64,000 nt of DNA from Paludibacteraceae bacterium (GCA_905235505.1 CAJOMJ010000031.1:18816-82815); one strand, 5' to 3'; numbered from the stretch's first letter, positions 44,975 through 54,652 are shown. Notes: a model not told the origin generated them from the sequence alone. Numbers and translations: made by a program.

Positions 44975-45239
44975 AGAATACGACTCTTTGACTTGCTCTG
45001 GACTCTCACTCTTTGTGCTTCAGTTCTAATCATAGTTGATAATTTATTATTTATTGAATATTAGATTTTATCCCGTTGGAGGATTTAGACTTGCGCATAT
45101 CTGATTCTTCCAATCGGGTTGTTGACAATAGAATAGACAGTTATATTAGATGATAGGTATAACCTTCTTTTGAGTGCCATATCAATAACTTCCATGATGA
45201 GAATAATTTATAAGTTATTACAACTCGTCTCGCAAAACA

Positions 45240-45333
45240 AAAATCCTTATTGCGTAATGGCAATAAGGGTTTAATGCCATTAGTTCATTCTTTTTAGTCG
45301 GGAACAAAGACGAAATCAACCGACTTTCTTTTC
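45240..45333 (-). ncRNA. Candidate small RNA or attenuated leader
   Basis: From the minus-strand promoter a transcript would start near 45332, fold AGTCGG with CCGACT (45325-45320 and 45301-45296), and then meet the hairpin at 45272-45241 followed by TTTTTG. This gives a structured RNA of about 95 bases ahead of the 265-residue gene. No known RNA family is recognised. Confidence 0.4.
45241..45272 (-). terminator. Intrinsic terminator/attenuator, minus strand
   Basis: CCTTATTGC/GCAATAAGG stem (45245-45253 and 45260-45268), lengthened by A-T pairs, followed on the minus strand by ATTTTTGTTTTG. It lies inside the leader of the unknown operon. Confidence 0.6.
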
Positions 45334-45338
45334 ATTTG

Positions 45339-45369
45339 CAAAGGTACAACCTTTTTTAGAAATACGCAA
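45339..45369 (-). promoter_or_regulatory. Bacteroidetes promoter directed at the unknown operon
   Basis: On the minus strand TTG (45369-45367), 20 bases, TACCTTTG (45346-45339). It fires away from the thioredoxin gene. Confidence 0.65.
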
Positions 45370-45413
45370 TACTTTAGTCATAATTTATGTAGATTCCACC
45401 CTCTAAACATTAT

Positions 45414-45444
45414 TTGCATATTTGCTCAACTTTGTGTAATTTTG
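45414..45444 (+). promoter_or_regulatory. Promoter of the thioredoxin-like gene
   Basis: TTG (45414-45416), 20 bases, TAATTTTG (45437-45444), about 65 bases before the ATG. Confidence 0.7.
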
Positions 45445-45509
45445 CACACTTTTTGTAATATGCCAAATTATACGATATCTATGAACACCCGCTAATTCAG
45501 ATTCAGTCT

Positions 45510-45947
45510 ATGAGAAATACTATCTATCATATTGCTATTCTGACTATTGTTTTCTCATTAGCCCTCGCTCCCGCTAAGGCTGGAGACGTAACATACCTCA
45601 CTACAGAGCAATTCAAAGAACGCGTATTTGACTATACAAAACACCAACAATGGCACTATCAGGGTGAACTGCCATGCATAATCGACTTCTACACCACTTG
45701 GTGCGGACCATGCAAACGCCTCGCTCCGATACTTGAGGAATTGTCCGAGGAATACTGCGGAGAAATACTCATATATAAAGTAGATACGGAAAAAGAGCGC
45801 GAGTTAGCGGCAGTGTTCGGTATAAGCAGTATCCCCACCCTGCTCTTTTGCCCTATACAAGGCAGACCACAGATGGCAAAAGGACTACTGCCCAAAGAAA
45901 CCCTCAAACAAGCCATCTCCGAAATCTTACTGATTAATAACCTTTAA
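45510..45947 (+). CDS. Exported thioredoxin-family protein
   Basis: A 145-residue protein with a signal peptide (to about residue 24, APAKAG) and a single thioredoxin fold. The redox motif WCGPCK is at residues 64-69, and the cis-Pro loop reads SIPTLLF. It would reduce or isomerise disulfides in the periplasm; the canonical CGPC suggests reductase-like potential. It is followed 33 bases later by the antiporter gene. It resembles the TrxP-type exported thioredoxins of Bacteroides, though the exact subgroup is not certain. Confidence 0.9.
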   Translation: MRNTIYHIAILTIVFSLALAPAKAGDVTYLTTEQFKERVFDYTKHQQWHYQGELPCIIDFYTTWCGPCKRLAPILEELSEEYCGEILIYKVDTEKERELAAVFGISSIPTLLFCPIQGRPQMAKGLLPKETLKQAISEILLINNL

Positions 45948-45980
45948 CCGGCGTAAACCGCAACAACTCTTATTCTCTCG

Positions 45981-47615
45981 ATGGAATTATTCTTACTCAC
46001 AATATCCTTACTCTTTTTTGTTAGCATACTCACGGATAAACTCAGTAGCCGGTTCGGAGTGCCTTCTCTCGTACTTTTCCTGCTTGTCGGTATGCTTTTC
46101 GGTACCGATGGATTGGGTATAGATTTCGACAATATAGATTTGGCACAATCTATTGGCACTATAGCACTCAGCGTCATCCTGTTCTCCGGTGGTATGGATA
46201 CCAAGTTAGAAAGCATTCATCCTGTGGCAAAAGAAGGTCTGTTGCTCTCTACAATAGGTGTCTTGCTTACGGCAATGATTGAAGGTGTCCTTATCTGGCT
46301 TCTCATGAAGTGGACCCATACAGGCGTGGAACTCGCATTGCCCACAGCTCTCCTGATGGCATCCACCATGTCGTCCACCGACTCCGCATCCGTATTCTCC
46401 ATCTTGCGCTCTAAAGGACTCCGGTTGAAATATCACTTGCGCCCAATGCTCGAACTCGAGAGTGGTAGCAACGACCCTATGGCTGCCGTACTCACCTCTG
46501 TAATGATTTCTGTTGTGCAGGCAGGTGGGGCACCTAATGTGTGGCTGCTCATATTGTCTGTTGTATTCCAACTCTTGTTTGGCTTCCTCATGGGCTTCTT
46601 CGCTGGCAAACTACTCGTGTGGCTGATGAACAAAGTGAACATAGAAAACGAAAGTTTGTATCCTATACTTATCCTCACAAGTTGCATCTTTATCTTTGCC
46701 GTAACCAATTATACCTCCGGCAACGCCTTCCTTGCCGTGTATATCGGCGGTCTGGTATTCGGTAACTCCAAGTTCGCTCACAAACGCAGCACCGTCAATT
46801 TCCTTGATGGTGTCACTTGGCTCTGCCAACTCTCCATGTTCCTCACTCTTGGATTGCTTGTTAATCCGCATGAGCTTTTCCAACCCAATGTGCTCATTCT
46901 CGGCAGTATCGCCAGTGTTATTATGATATTCATCTCCCGACCGGCAGCGGTATTCCTCTCTCTTGCCCCATTCCGCAAACTGCCTTTTAATGCAAAGACC
47001 TTCATCAGTTGGGTGGGACTGAAAGGTGCTTCACCTATCCTCTTCGCCATACTTTGCCTTGCTGCCGAAGTGCCTAATGCACGCCTTATATTCAATGTCG
47101 TCTTCCTCTGCACACTCATTTCTCTACTTCTGCAAGGCATGACACTCAGCCGGATGGCAACTCTGCTCGGCGTATTGGAAGATAATGAACCACAACTCCA
47201 GAAGGTTGAGAATTTTGATATAGACCTTCCCGAAGAAATAAAGTCTGTAACAACAGAAATACACATAACCGAAGATATGCTCCAGCGTGGTAATCGCCTT
47301 ATGGATTTAGGGTTTCCACAGAACACTCTCGCCATCATGGTCAAACGCGGGCAGCAATATTTCGTACCTACCGGCAAATCTATCCTCCAAACAGACGATG
47401 CTCTGCTTGTTATCACCGACAATGAACAGACTCTGCAGGAGACTTATCAACAGATAGAAAACAAGCAGAACAATTATAAACCCGCCTTCCTTGACGATAC
47501 AGCAGATTTTATGCGTGAGTTTTTTGCCATGGTCAAGGAGAATCGCAAGGTGAAAAAGAAGAATGAATCTGCATCAGAAAAGACTACAAATAAAAGAAAA
47601 GAAGAAAAAACATAA
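45981..47615 (+). CDS. Potassium/proton antiporter, CPA1 (NhaP2/CvrA) type
   Basis: A 544-residue inner-membrane protein with about 12 helices of the Na+/H+ exchanger fold (GVPSLVLFLLVGMLFGTDGL, SSTDSASVFSILRS, ELESGSNDPMAA with the conserved Asp pair), and then a cytoplasmic TrkA-C/RCK-C-like domain (about 400-490: MLQRGNRLMDLGFPQ, KRGQQYFVPTGKSILQTDDALLVI). The C-terminus is highly charged, Lys-rich. It exports K+ or Na+ against H+, controlling cell turgor or pH. It forms a plus-strand run with the SDR fusion gene 27 bases downstream. Confidence 0.9.
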   Translation: MELFLLTISLLFFVSILTDKLSSRFGVPSLVLFLLVGMLFGTDGLGIDFDNIDLAQSIGTIALSVILFSGGMDTKLESIHPVAKEGLLLSTIGVLLTAMIEGVLIWLLMKWTHTGVELALPTALLMASTMSSTDSASVFSILRSKGLRLKYHLRPMLELESGSNDPMAAVLTSVMISVVQAGGAPNVWLLILSVVFQLLFGFLMGFFAGKLLVWLMNKVNIENESLYPILILTSCIFIFAVTNYTSGNAFLAVYIGGLVFGNSKFAHKRSTVNFLDGVTWLCQLSMFLTLGLLVNPHELFQPNVLILGSIASVIMIFISRPAAVFLSLAPFRKLPFNAKTFISWVGLKGASPILFAILCLAAEVPNARLIFNVVFLCTLISLLLQGMTLSRMATLLGVLEDNEPQLQKVENFDIDLPEEIKSVTTEIHITEDMLQRGNRLMDLGFPQNTLAIMVKRGQQYFVPTGKSILQTDDALLVITDNEQTLQETYQQIENKQNNYKPAFLDDTADFMREFFAMVKENRKVKKKNESASEKTTNKRKEEKT

Positions 47616-47642
47616 AAAGAATCAACCAAACGAAACCAATAC

Positions 47643-49202
47643 ATGAAAACTACCGTATTCCTTACCGGAGCCACAGGCACCATGGGTTGGGCAGGGCTTC
47701 AAGAACTCCTCGCCCACAAAGAAAACTATAACATTCGTATCCTCGCCAGACCAAGTGAGAAGAACAAACGTAAACTTGCCGGCATGGAGCAAGATGTTGA
47801 TATCATCTGGGGAGACCTCGGTAAATACGAAGATGTGCTTCGTGGAGTAACAGAGGCAGACATAGTGCTTCATGTGGGAGGTATGGTATCCCCGCAAGCA
47901 GACTATTGCCCGCGCGCTACAAGAAAAACCAACCTCGGTGCTGCCAACAATATTCTCCAAGCAGTACTTGCACAAGGCGACAACCAACCTAAAGTGGTAT
48001 ATATCGGCTCTGTGGCTCAGATGGGAGACCGTCGTGAACCTCTGCATTGGGGAAGAGCAGGTGACCCTGTCTGTGTCTCTGCTTACGACCACTACGGACT
48101 TACCAAAGCACTTGCCGAGCGCATACTCACCGATGGCGGCATAAAACGATGGGTCAGCCTCCGTCAATCTGGCATCCTCTACCCTGCCATACTCAAAAAC
48201 TACGACCCCATAATGTTCCACGTTCCTATCCGCGGTGTCCTCGAATGGGCTACTGTGGAAGACTCCGGTCGTCTGCTCGAGCGTGTATGCCGACCCGAGG
48301 TGCCCGACGAGTTCTGGAACCGCTACTATAATATCGGCTCCGGACCGGAATACCGCATCTCTAACTATGAATTCGAATGTCTGCTCCTGAATGCTATCGG
48401 TTGTCCCAAACCTGAGAAGATATTCAACGCTAACTGGTTCACCACACGCAACTTCCACGGCATGTGGTATCTCGACGGTGATGTACTTGAAAACTATCTC
48501 CATTTCAGACAGAATATACCTATACAAACTTACTTCGAGCAGATGTCGCGCAGTCAGTCTGTACCCAAGGGCATACGTATTGCCAAAGCAACAAAAGCAG
48601 CCAAACTTGTGCCTCATATAGTCAAACTTGCCATGCGCTCTATGGCGAACAAGCCTGTGCACGGCACGCAGACATGGATTCGCGAGAGTCAGAACAATAC
48701 CGACCCCGTCAAACAGAAGATTGCCCAACAGCGTGTCGCTGCCTATTACGGCTCTATAGAGATGTATAAGCAGATACCCGACTGGAAACATACCGACCTC
48801 AGCCATAACTCACTTACACCTGTCATTCTCGACCACGGCTACGATGAACAGAAGCCTATGTCGGAATTCACAATCGAAGATATGCAGCGCGCTGCCGCTT
48901 TCCGTGGAGGTAAATGTCTGAGCAAAACAATGGTTAAAGGCGATTGGGATACCCAACTCGAGTGGCAATGTGCCGAAGGCCATGTCTTTAAGGCCTCACC
49001 AAGACTTATACTACTTGGCGGACACTGGTGCCCAGAATGTTTCCCTTACCCCTATGCCGACGAGCCTGCAGACAAACAACGCCCGTGGCAGTGGGACAAA
49101 GAGGCGAAACGCAACCCCTTCTTCGCACAGTTATGGACTCCCCTTCATGACCCCAACGAAGACAATACCTACGACTCCCACGTCTTCGATGGCTGGGAAT
49201 AA
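47643..49202 (+). CDS. Extended SDR (NAD-dependent epimerase-like) fused to a zinc ribbon
   Basis: A 519-residue cytoplasmic protein. Residues 1-330 are an extended short-chain dehydrogenase: GATGTMG nucleotide-binding loop near residue 9, WGDLGKYEDV, IGSVAQMGD and the catalytic YxxxK as YGLTK. Residues about 400-470 are a DUF4379-like zinc ribbon: Cys 425, Cys 443 in EWQCAEGHVF, then CPEC at 463-466. The tail is Trp/Pro-rich and acidic. A sugar or lipid dehydrogenase/epimerase joined to a nucleic-acid-type ribbon is unusual. It is encoded after the K+/H+ antiporter and followed by a strong terminator. Substrate unknown. Confidence 0.8.
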   Translation: MKTTVFLTGATGTMGWAGLQELLAHKENYNIRILARPSEKNKRKLAGMEQDVDIIWGDLGKYEDVLRGVTEADIVLHVGGMVSPQADYCPRATRKTNLGAANNILQAVLAQGDNQPKVVYIGSVAQMGDRREPLHWGRAGDPVCVSAYDHYGLTKALAERILTDGGIKRWVSLRQSGILYPAILKNYDPIMFHVPIRGVLEWATVEDSGRLLERVCRPEVPDEFWNRYYNIGSGPEYRISNYEFECLLLNAIGCPKPEKIFNANWFTTRNFHGMWYLDGDVLENYLHFRQNIPIQTYFEQMSRSQSVPKGIRIAKATKAAKLVPHIVKLAMRSMANKPVHGTQTWIRESQNNTDPVKQKIAQQRVAAYYGSIEMYKQIPDWKHTDLSHNSLTPVILDHGYDEQKPMSEFTIEDMQRAAAFRGGKCLSKTMVKGDWDTQLEWQCAEGHVFKASPRLILLGGHWCPECFPYPYADEPADKQRPWQWDKEAKRNPFFAQLWTPLHDPNEDNTYDSHVFDGWE

Positions 49203-49250
49203 ACAGAATTCACAATAGTTATTCCCTATAAGACTAAAAGAAAATACAAG

Positions 49251-49276
49251 AAAAGAGCGATTTCTCGCTCTTTTCT
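49251..49276 (+). terminator. Terminator after the SDR fusion gene
   Basis: GAAAAGAGCGA - TTTC - TCGCTCTTTTC, 11-base perfect stem ending in a T-rich 3' side, 49 bases after the stop. Confidence 0.8.
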
Positions 49277-49563
49277 CTTTACTATATCCTTTATTTGCTA
49301 ACCAATTCTATAAAAAAAAGAAGGGTTGTCATCACGACAACCACAATCTTTACTTAACCTTAAATCTAATACCATGAAAAACACGGTGCAAAAGTACTGC
49401 ACTTTTTTCATATACGCAATACCCTGACCCAAAAAAGTATGCTAAAAAGCATATTTTCCCCTCACTTTTTCAATTTTGCTATCTATACTTGACAAAATGA
49501 CACTATTCTTTGACATATTTAACTACCATAGAATACAATTATGGAAATAATTCCGTAATAAAT

Positions 49564-49594
49564 TTGCAGCACTCATATTTTTATATTATCTTTG
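49564..49594 (+). promoter_or_regulatory. pckA promoter
   Basis: TTG (49564-49566), 20 bases, TATCTTTG (49587-49594). The start near 49601 leaves an unusually long leader of about 310 bases. Confidence 0.65.
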
Positions 49595-49706
49595 TAGCGC
49601 CTTAAGAAGGGACTTTGAAATAACCGAACGCATACTCCAATATTAACAAACCGCAACCAAACCGCAACGCAAACACTATTTCAAGCACTCAACCGGACAC
49701 ACTCAA

Positions 49707-49839
49707 CAAAACATGCGTTTTTTTAAGATTCATGCATAAATATACAATGCTCTCGTCATGCTATCTCCATGCTCAGTGTTAGCCTACTCCTCCCTATCGC
49801 AAAACATGCGTTTTTTTAAGATTAGTGCATAATTATACA
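49707..49839 (+). repeat. Two 40-bp direct repeats in the pckA leader
   Basis: Copies at 49707-49746 and 49800-49839 match at 37 of 40 bases; the first 24 are identical and include ACATGCGTTTTTTTAAGATT. Each ends in TGCATAAwTATACA, an imperfect palindrome resembling ArgR-type boxes. A further TGCATAA is at about 49847. Confidence 0.75.
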
Positions 49840-49909
49840 TACTTCTGCATAAAACTGAAGAACATACATCCTATAAGAAAAACAAAATAATTATAACTCA
49901 TATACAACA

Positions 49910-51514
49910 ATGAAAACATTAGATTTAACCAAGTACGGAATTACCAACGCAACGGTAAAGGCCTACAACCCCTCCTACGAATATCTTTTCGAGGAGGAAA
50001 CAAATCCCGCTCTCACAGGCTATGAGAAGGGGCAGGAAACTGAACTCGGCGCAGTTAACGTCATGACAGGTATATATACCGGTCGCTCGCCCAAAGACAA
50101 ATACATCGTTATGGACGAGAACTCCAAAAACACCGTCTGGTGGACCTCAGACGAGTACAAAAACGACAACCACCCAATGTCAGAGGAGGTTTGGGCAAAA
50201 GTTAAAGAACTCGCAGTCAAAGAGCTCAGCGGCAAAGAACTATATGTAGTTGACGCTTTCTGCGGTGCCAACAAAGACACTCGCATGGCTGTCCGCTTCA
50301 TCGTTGAAGTTGCTTGGCAGGCTCACTTCGTACGCAATATGTTTATAAAGCCTACTGCCGAAGAGGAAGCCAATTTCACACCCGACTTCATCATCTACAA
50401 CGCTTCTCTCGCAAAGGTTGAGAACTACAAAGAACTTGGTCTTAATTCCGAAACTTGCATCGCCTTCAATACTACCTCTCGCGAACAAGTTATCCTCAAC
50501 ACCTGGTACGGAGGCGAAATGAAGAAAGGTATGTTCTCTATGATGAACTACTACCTGCCCCTCAAAGGTATCGCTTCTATGCACTGCTCCGCCAACACTG
50601 ACATGCAGGGCAAAAACACTGCCATCTTCTTCGGCCTTTCAGGCACAGGCAAGACCACTCTCTCCACCGACCCCAAGCGTCTCCTTATAGGTGACGACGA
50701 GCATGGTTGGGACGACAATGGTGTCTTCAACTTCGAAGGTGGTTGCTATGCCAAGGTTATCAACCTCGACAAAGAGTCGGAACCTGACATCTACAATGCC
50801 ATCCGCCGTAACGCTCTTCTCGAGAATGTCACCGTTGACGAAAACGGCAAAATCAACTTCGCAGACAAGTCAGTTACTGAGAATACCCGCGTAAGTTATC
50901 CTATCGACCACATTGAGAAGATTGTTCGTCCTATCTCGGCAGGTCCTGCTGCTGAAAACGTTATCTTCCTCTCTGCCGACGCTTTCGGTGTTCTGCCTCC
51001 TGTAAGCATTCTTACTCCCGAGCAGACCAAATACTATTTCCTCAGCGGTTTCACTGCTAAACTGGCAGGTACAGAGCGTGGTATCACCGAGCCTACTCCT
51101 ACCTTCTCCGCTTGCTTCGGTCAGGCTTTCCTTGAGTTGCATCCTACCAAATATGCAGAAGAACTAGTAAAGAAGATGGAAAAGAGCGGTGCCAAGGCAT
51201 ACCTCGTAAATACCGGCTGGAACGGCACAGGTAAGCGTATCTCTATTCGCGACACCCGTGGAATTATCGACGCTATTCTTGACGGCAGCATCAAGACTGC
51301 TCCAACAAAGAAGATTCCTTACTTCGACTTCGAAGTACCTACCCAACTCCCCGGTGTTGATCCTAACATCCTCGACCCTCGCGACACTTATGCTGATGCC
51401 GCTCAGTGGGAAGAGAAAGCTAAAGACCTCGCTTCACGCTTCATCAAGAACTTCGTCAAGTATGAAGGCAATGCAGCAGGCAAGGCTCTCGTAGCAGCAG
51501 GTCCGAAACTTTAA
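49910..51514 (+). CDS. pckA: Phosphoenolpyruvate carboxykinase (ATP)
   Basis: A 534-residue cytoplasmic enzyme interconverting oxaloacetate plus ATP and PEP, CO2 plus ADP. In Bacteroidota it commonly runs in the CO2-fixing direction on the way to succinate, with ATP gain. Diagnostic motifs: [15 protein letters not shown] near residue 50, the kinase-type P-loop [11 protein letters not shown] near 245, the metal/nucleotide site [11 protein letters not shown], and [12 protein letters not shown] with [11 protein letters not shown]. Length is typical. It has a strong promoter, a long repeat-bearing leader and its own terminator, so it is probably monocistronic. Confidence 0.97.
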   Translation: MKTLDLTKYGITNATVKAYNPSYEYLFEEETNPALTGYEKGQETELGAVNVMTGIYTGRSPKDKYIVMDENSKNTVWWTSDEYKNDNHPMSEEVWAKVKELAVKELSGKELYVVDAFCGANKDTRMAVRFIVEVAWQAHFVRNMFIKPTAEEEANFTPDFIIYNASLAKVENYKELGLNSETCIAFNTTSREQVILNTWYGGEMKKGMFSMMNYYLPLKGIASMHCSANTDMQGKNTAIFFGLSGTGKTTLSTDPKRLLIGDDEHGWDDNGVFNFEGGCYAKVINLDKESEPDIYNAIRRNALLENVTVDENGKINFADKSVTENTRVSYPIDHIEKIVRPISAGPAAENVIFLSADAFGVLPPVSILTPEQTKYYFLSGFTAKLAGTERGITEPTPTFSACFGQAFLELHPTKYAEELVKKMEKSGAKAYLVNTGWNGTGKRISIRDTRGIIDAILDGSIKTAPTKKIPYFDFEVPTQLPGVDPNILDPRDTYADAAQWEEKAKDLASRFIKNFVKYEGNAAGKALVAAGPKL

Positions 51515-51536
51515 TAGGAACTGTCTTATATAACAA

Positions 51537-51575
51537 GAAAGAAGCATATCGTGGATATGCTTCTTTCTCTTTTTG
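51537..51575. terminator. Terminator between pckA and ychF
   Basis: GAAAGAAGCATATC - GTG - GATATGCTTCTTTC (14-base perfect stem, 51537-51567), followed by TCTTTTTG. A-rich on the other side, so it could serve both convergent genes. Confidence 0.85.
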
Positions 51576-51596
51576 TATATCTGTTTGCAACACTCC

Positions 51597-52703
51597 TTAT
51601 ACATTGAACAAGAAGTGCATAATGTCGCCGTCTTGTACAAGGTAGTCTTTGCCTTCCACTCCCAACTTGCCTGCAGCACGGCACTGCGACTCTCCGCCCA
51701 GACTGACAAAATCGTCGTATTTGATAACCTCCGCCCTTATAAACCCTCTCTCAAAGTCCGTGTGAATAACACCTGCACACTGAGGAGCCTTCATGCCCTC
51801 ACGGAAAGTCCAAGCCCTGACTTCATCACTGCCTGCAGTAAGGAAAGTCTTAAGCCGCAACAATGCGTATGCAGCCTTTATAAGCCGGTTCACGCCCGAC
51901 TCTTCGAGACCTATCTCTTCGAGAAACATCTGTCTCTCTTCGTATGTATCAAGCTCTGCTATCTCCGACTCTATCTTTGCCGCTAACACCAATACCTCCG
52001 CATCTTCGTCGGCAACGGCCTTCTTCACTTGTTCTACATACATGTTTCCTGTAGCTGCCGAAGCCTCGTCAACATTGCAGACATAGAGTACAGGTTTGGC
52101 TGTGAGTAAGAACAACTCCTTTGCTATCAGTTCTTCGTCTTTGCTTTGCAACTCAACGGTACGTGCCGACTTGCCCTGCTCAAGTGCTGCCTTGTATTTG
52201 AGCAACACCTCAAGTGCCGCCTTCGCCTGCTTGTCTCCCCCGGTAGTGGCCTGCTTCTGAACCTTCTGTATTCTTGACTCTACAGTCTCCAAATCCTTCA
52301 GTTGCAACTCGGCATCTATTATCTCTTTGTCACGTACAGGGTCCACACTGCCGTCCACATGCACTACATTGTCGTCATCAAAGCATCTCAGCACATGAAT
52401 TATAGCATCCGTCTCACGTATGTTGGCAAGAAACTTATTGCCCAAACCTTCTCCCTTGCTTGCACCTTTCACCAAGCCTGCTATATCTACTATCTCTACC
52501 GTTGTAGGTATCACGCCTCGCTCAGGATGGCATATCTCTGCCAGTCTGTTCAGACGCTCGTCAGGAACAGTTATTACCCCGACATTGGGTTCAATAGTAC
52601 AGAAGGGGAAATTGGCAGACTGAGCCTTGGCATTACTTAGACAATTGAAAAGAGTGGACTTGCCTACATTCGGCAGACCTACTATACCGCATTTGAGTGA
52701 CAT
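51597..52703 (-). CDS. ychF: Redox-regulated ATPase YchF, Obg family
   Basis: A 368-residue P-loop protein: GLPNVGKST (residues 8-16), the effector region [27 protein letters not shown], and in place of the GTP-specific NKxD a CNVDE sequence, which in this family goes with ATP preference. A coiled-coil insertion follows, then the C-terminal TGS domain ([19 protein letters not shown]). It associates with ribosomes and modulates translation and stress responses in bacteria. Divergent from the antiporter gene; own promoter at 52743-52773. Confidence 0.96.
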   Translation of the reverse strand: MSLKCGIVGLPNVGKSTLFNCLSNAKAQSANFPFCTIEPNVGVITVPDERLNRLAEICHPERGVIPTTVEIVDIAGLVKGASKGEGLGNKFLANIRETDAIIHVLRCFDDDNVVHVDGSVDPVRDKEIIDAELQLKDLETVESRIQKVQKQATTGGDKQAKAALEVLLKYKAALEQGKSARTVELQSKDEELIAKELFLLTAKPVLYVCNVDEASAATGNMYVEQVKKAVADEDAEVLVLAAKIESEIAELDTYEERQMFLEEIGLEESGVNRLIKAAYALLRLKTFLTAGSDEVRAWTFREGMKAPQCAGVIHTDFERGFIRAEVIKYDDFVSLGGESQCRAAGKLGVEGKDYLVQDGDIMHFLFNV

Positions 52704-52742
52704 ATCGCTTTCTTGTTATATTATTCTGTTGTTTCTGACTTG

Positions 52743-52773
52743 CAAAGTTAGGCATTTTCTGCGAATAGGGCAA
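52743..52773 (-). promoter_or_regulatory. ychF promoter
   Basis: On the minus strand TTG (52773-52771), 20 bases, TAACTTTG (52750-52743); about 40 bases before the start codon. Confidence 0.75.
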
Positions 52774-52791
52774 ACAGAAAACATATAATTA

Positions 52792-52822
52792 TTGCATAGG
52801 TATGATTTTTGTTGTAACTTTG
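52792..52822 (+). promoter_or_regulatory. Ca2+/Na+ antiporter promoter
   Basis: TTG (52792-52794), 20 bases, TAACTTTG (52815-52822); about 45 bases before the ATG. Confidence 0.75.
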
Positions 52823-52873
52823 CAGCAGAAAACATTTATCTGACAATTACAGAAACCAAGGTTTATCTCTAAC

Positions 52874-53848
52874 ATGTTGGAATTACTCAATAATCCATGG
52901 ATACTGGCAGCAGCACTTATAATCGGACTTGTACTGCTTGTCAAAGGTGCAGACTTGCTCGTTGACGGAGCCTCCGGTCTTGCCAAGCGTTTTGGAATCT
53001 CAGACCTCGTGATAGGTCTCACAGTGGTTGCCTTTGGCACCAGTATGCCTGAGTTCGTAGTAAACATGGTGAGTGTGGCAGACGGGGCCACCGACCTCGC
53101 TATTACAAACATACTTGGCTCTAATATAATAAATACCTTTGTCATACTCGGACTCACGGCAATTATTTACCCTGTCGCAGCAAAGCACAGGTCTATCGTA
53201 TTGGATATACCTATGTCGTGTGCAGGTGGGGTTCTTATATTCATAATGGTGGTCCTCAATATCGGCTACGGAGGCAACAATGGCATTACACGTGCCGAGG
53301 GTATTGCTCTGCTTGCATGCTTTGTTTTCTTTCTATATAGCACATTCAGACATACCAAAGACAATACTGATGAGGCAGAAGAAGTGAAGCCTATGAAAAC
53401 ATGGAAGGCTATAGTCTTCATAATAATAGGACTCGTCGGGTTGGTTGTCGGAGGAGAAATGATAGTTAAGAGTGCTGTCAAGATTGCTACCGACCTCGGG
53501 GTGGGCGAAGCAATTGTCGGACTTACTATTGTTGCACTTGGTACCTCACTGCCGGAATTGGCAACGTCAGTTGTGGCTGCCATTAAGAAGAATACTGATA
53601 TTGCTCTTGGCAATGTCATCGGCAGCAATATATTCAATGTCTTTCTTGTACTTGGAACCAGTGCCACAGTGCGGACTCTGCCTGCATACAGCGGTCTGTG
53701 GATAGACGCTCTTATGGCGGCTTTGGGCAGTTTGCTCGTACTGCTGTTTGTTTTTACCAACAAAGAGCGGGAAGTGAAACGTTGGGGAGGTGCTGTCTTG
53801 CTGCTTGTATATGCAGGGTATCTTACTTACCGACTGCTTACTGTCTGA
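52874..53848 (+). CDS. Calcium/sodium antiporter, CaCA family (YrbG-like)
   Basis: A 324-residue inner-membrane protein of about 10 helices in two inverted halves. Each half carries the alpha-repeat signature: GLTVVAFGTSMPEFVVNMV (about residues 48-66) and GLTIVALGTSLPELATSVV (about 217-235), with the following NILGSNIINTF and NVIGSNIFNVF. The acidic residues in these repeats bind cations. It exchanges Na+ for Ca2+ (or related ions). The loop between halves is short and charged (HTKDNTDEAEE). Stands alone between convergent and divergent neighbours. Confidence 0.95.
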   Translation: MLELLNNPWILAAALIIGLVLLVKGADLLVDGASGLAKRFGISDLVIGLTVVAFGTSMPEFVVNMVSVADGATDLAITNILGSNIINTFVILGLTAIIYPVAAKHRSIVLDIPMSCAGGVLIFIMVVLNIGYGGNNGITRAEGIALLACFVFFLYSTFRHTKDNTDEAEEVKPMKTWKAIVFIIIGLVGLVVGGEMIVKSAVKIATDLGVGEAIVGLTIVALGTSLPELATSVVAAIKKNTDIALGNVIGSNIFNVFLVLGTSATVRTLPAYSGLWIDALMAALGSLLVLLFVFTNKEREVKRWGGAVLLLVYAGYLTYRLLTV

Positions 53849-53883
53849 CTGTGAGGTTGAGGTGAAGCCTCAGTGTAATGTCT

Positions 53884-54648
53884 CTACAACTTCTTGTACT
53901 TCCAATAGAAATACATAAGTGCCTTTATATGCTTTCTGCCTAAAGGTGAGAAGGGTTTCTTTGTTGTCTTGCGCTGACACAGATGTTGCATAGTGAATTG
54001 TGGCAGATACATCACTTTCCACCCTGCCTTGCTTACTCGCAGACAATAGTCGGCATCTTCCGGACCATAGAATATGTTTTCGTCAAGCAATCCTACAGTC
54101 TCCAATGTTTCGCGTCGTATCATCTGGCAAGCCCCTATCACATATACAGGTTCGAAAGGTTCACCGTTCATCTTCTCTTTATAGTAGAATGTCCGTCTGT
54201 CAGGTAACACTACATTTCGCACCTTAATCATCATGCCCGGGTATGGTTTGCAGCTCTCTTGTATTTCTCCGTCAGTGCCTGTCAACTTGCATCCGCACAA
54301 GCCTGCATCTTCGTTTTCATCCATATATCTCTCCATACCTTCAACCGCAGTGTCATTTATCACAATGTCGTTATCAAGTATGAACAGATATTTGCCCTCC
54401 GCCACTTCCAAAGCCCTGTTCCTTGCGTATGCCACTCCCTTGTTTTCGGGGTTTTCTATCAGTCTTATAGTAGGATACTCGGTGCGAATATAGTCTGTAC
54501 TGCCATCCTCAGAACCATTATCAACCACTATCACCTCCACATCAGTACGCTTCATCTGCACTGACATTGAGCCGAGCAACCTCTTTAGCAGAGGTAACCC
54601 GTTCCAAGTGATGATAATATACGATACTTTTACAGACACCTGTTTCAA
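53884..54648 (-). CDS. Glycosyltransferase family 2
   Basis: GT-A enzyme beginning VKVSYIIITWNGLPLLKRLL; DNGSEDGSTDYI (UDP/metal region), NKGVAYARNRAL, and the DxD-like LDNDIV follow, then YGPEDADYCLRVSKAGW. The rhamnosyltransferase-like layout is common in O-antigen loci. A longer ATG frame (54738) would run far into the radical SAM gene, so the real start is more likely TTG 54648 or GTG 54639, right after that gene's stop at 54653; I use 54648. Cytoplasmic face of the membrane. Sugar and acceptor not predictable. Last gene of the glycan cluster. Confidence 0.85.
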   Translation of the reverse strand: MKQVSVKVSYIIITWNGLPLLKRLLGSMSVQMKRTDVEVIVVDNGSEDGSTDYIRTEYPTIRLIENPENKGVAYARNRALEVAEGKYLFILDNDIVINDTAVEGMERYMDENEDAGLCGCKLTGTDGEIQESCKPYPGMMIKVRNVVLPDRRTFYYKEKMNGEPFEPVYVIGACQMIRRETLETVGLLDENIFYGPEDADYCLRVSKAGWKVMYLPQFTMQHLCQRKTTKKPFSPLGRKHIKALMYFYWKYKKL

Positions 54649-54652
54649 TATC

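Larger units (their letters stand above)
44975..45509. other. Gene-free region with divergent promoters and a leader hairpin
   Basis: Contains a minus-strand promoter (45339-45369), a plus-strand promoter (45414-45444) and two hairpins (45241-45272, 45296-45325). Nothing further is seen at 44975-45240 beyond A+T-rich sequence. Confidence 0.6.
49203..49909. other. Gene-free region before pckA
   Basis: Holds the terminator at 49251-49276, a second hairpin GGTTGTC-ATCAC-GACAACC (49324-49342), the pckA promoter and a leader of about 310 bases with two 40-base repeats. No coding sequence is supported. Confidence 0.65.

Noticed and set aside
47622-48806. Long minus-strand frame of 394 codons
   Set aside because: Antisense to the SDR fusion, which has clear motifs; the reverse frame shows none.
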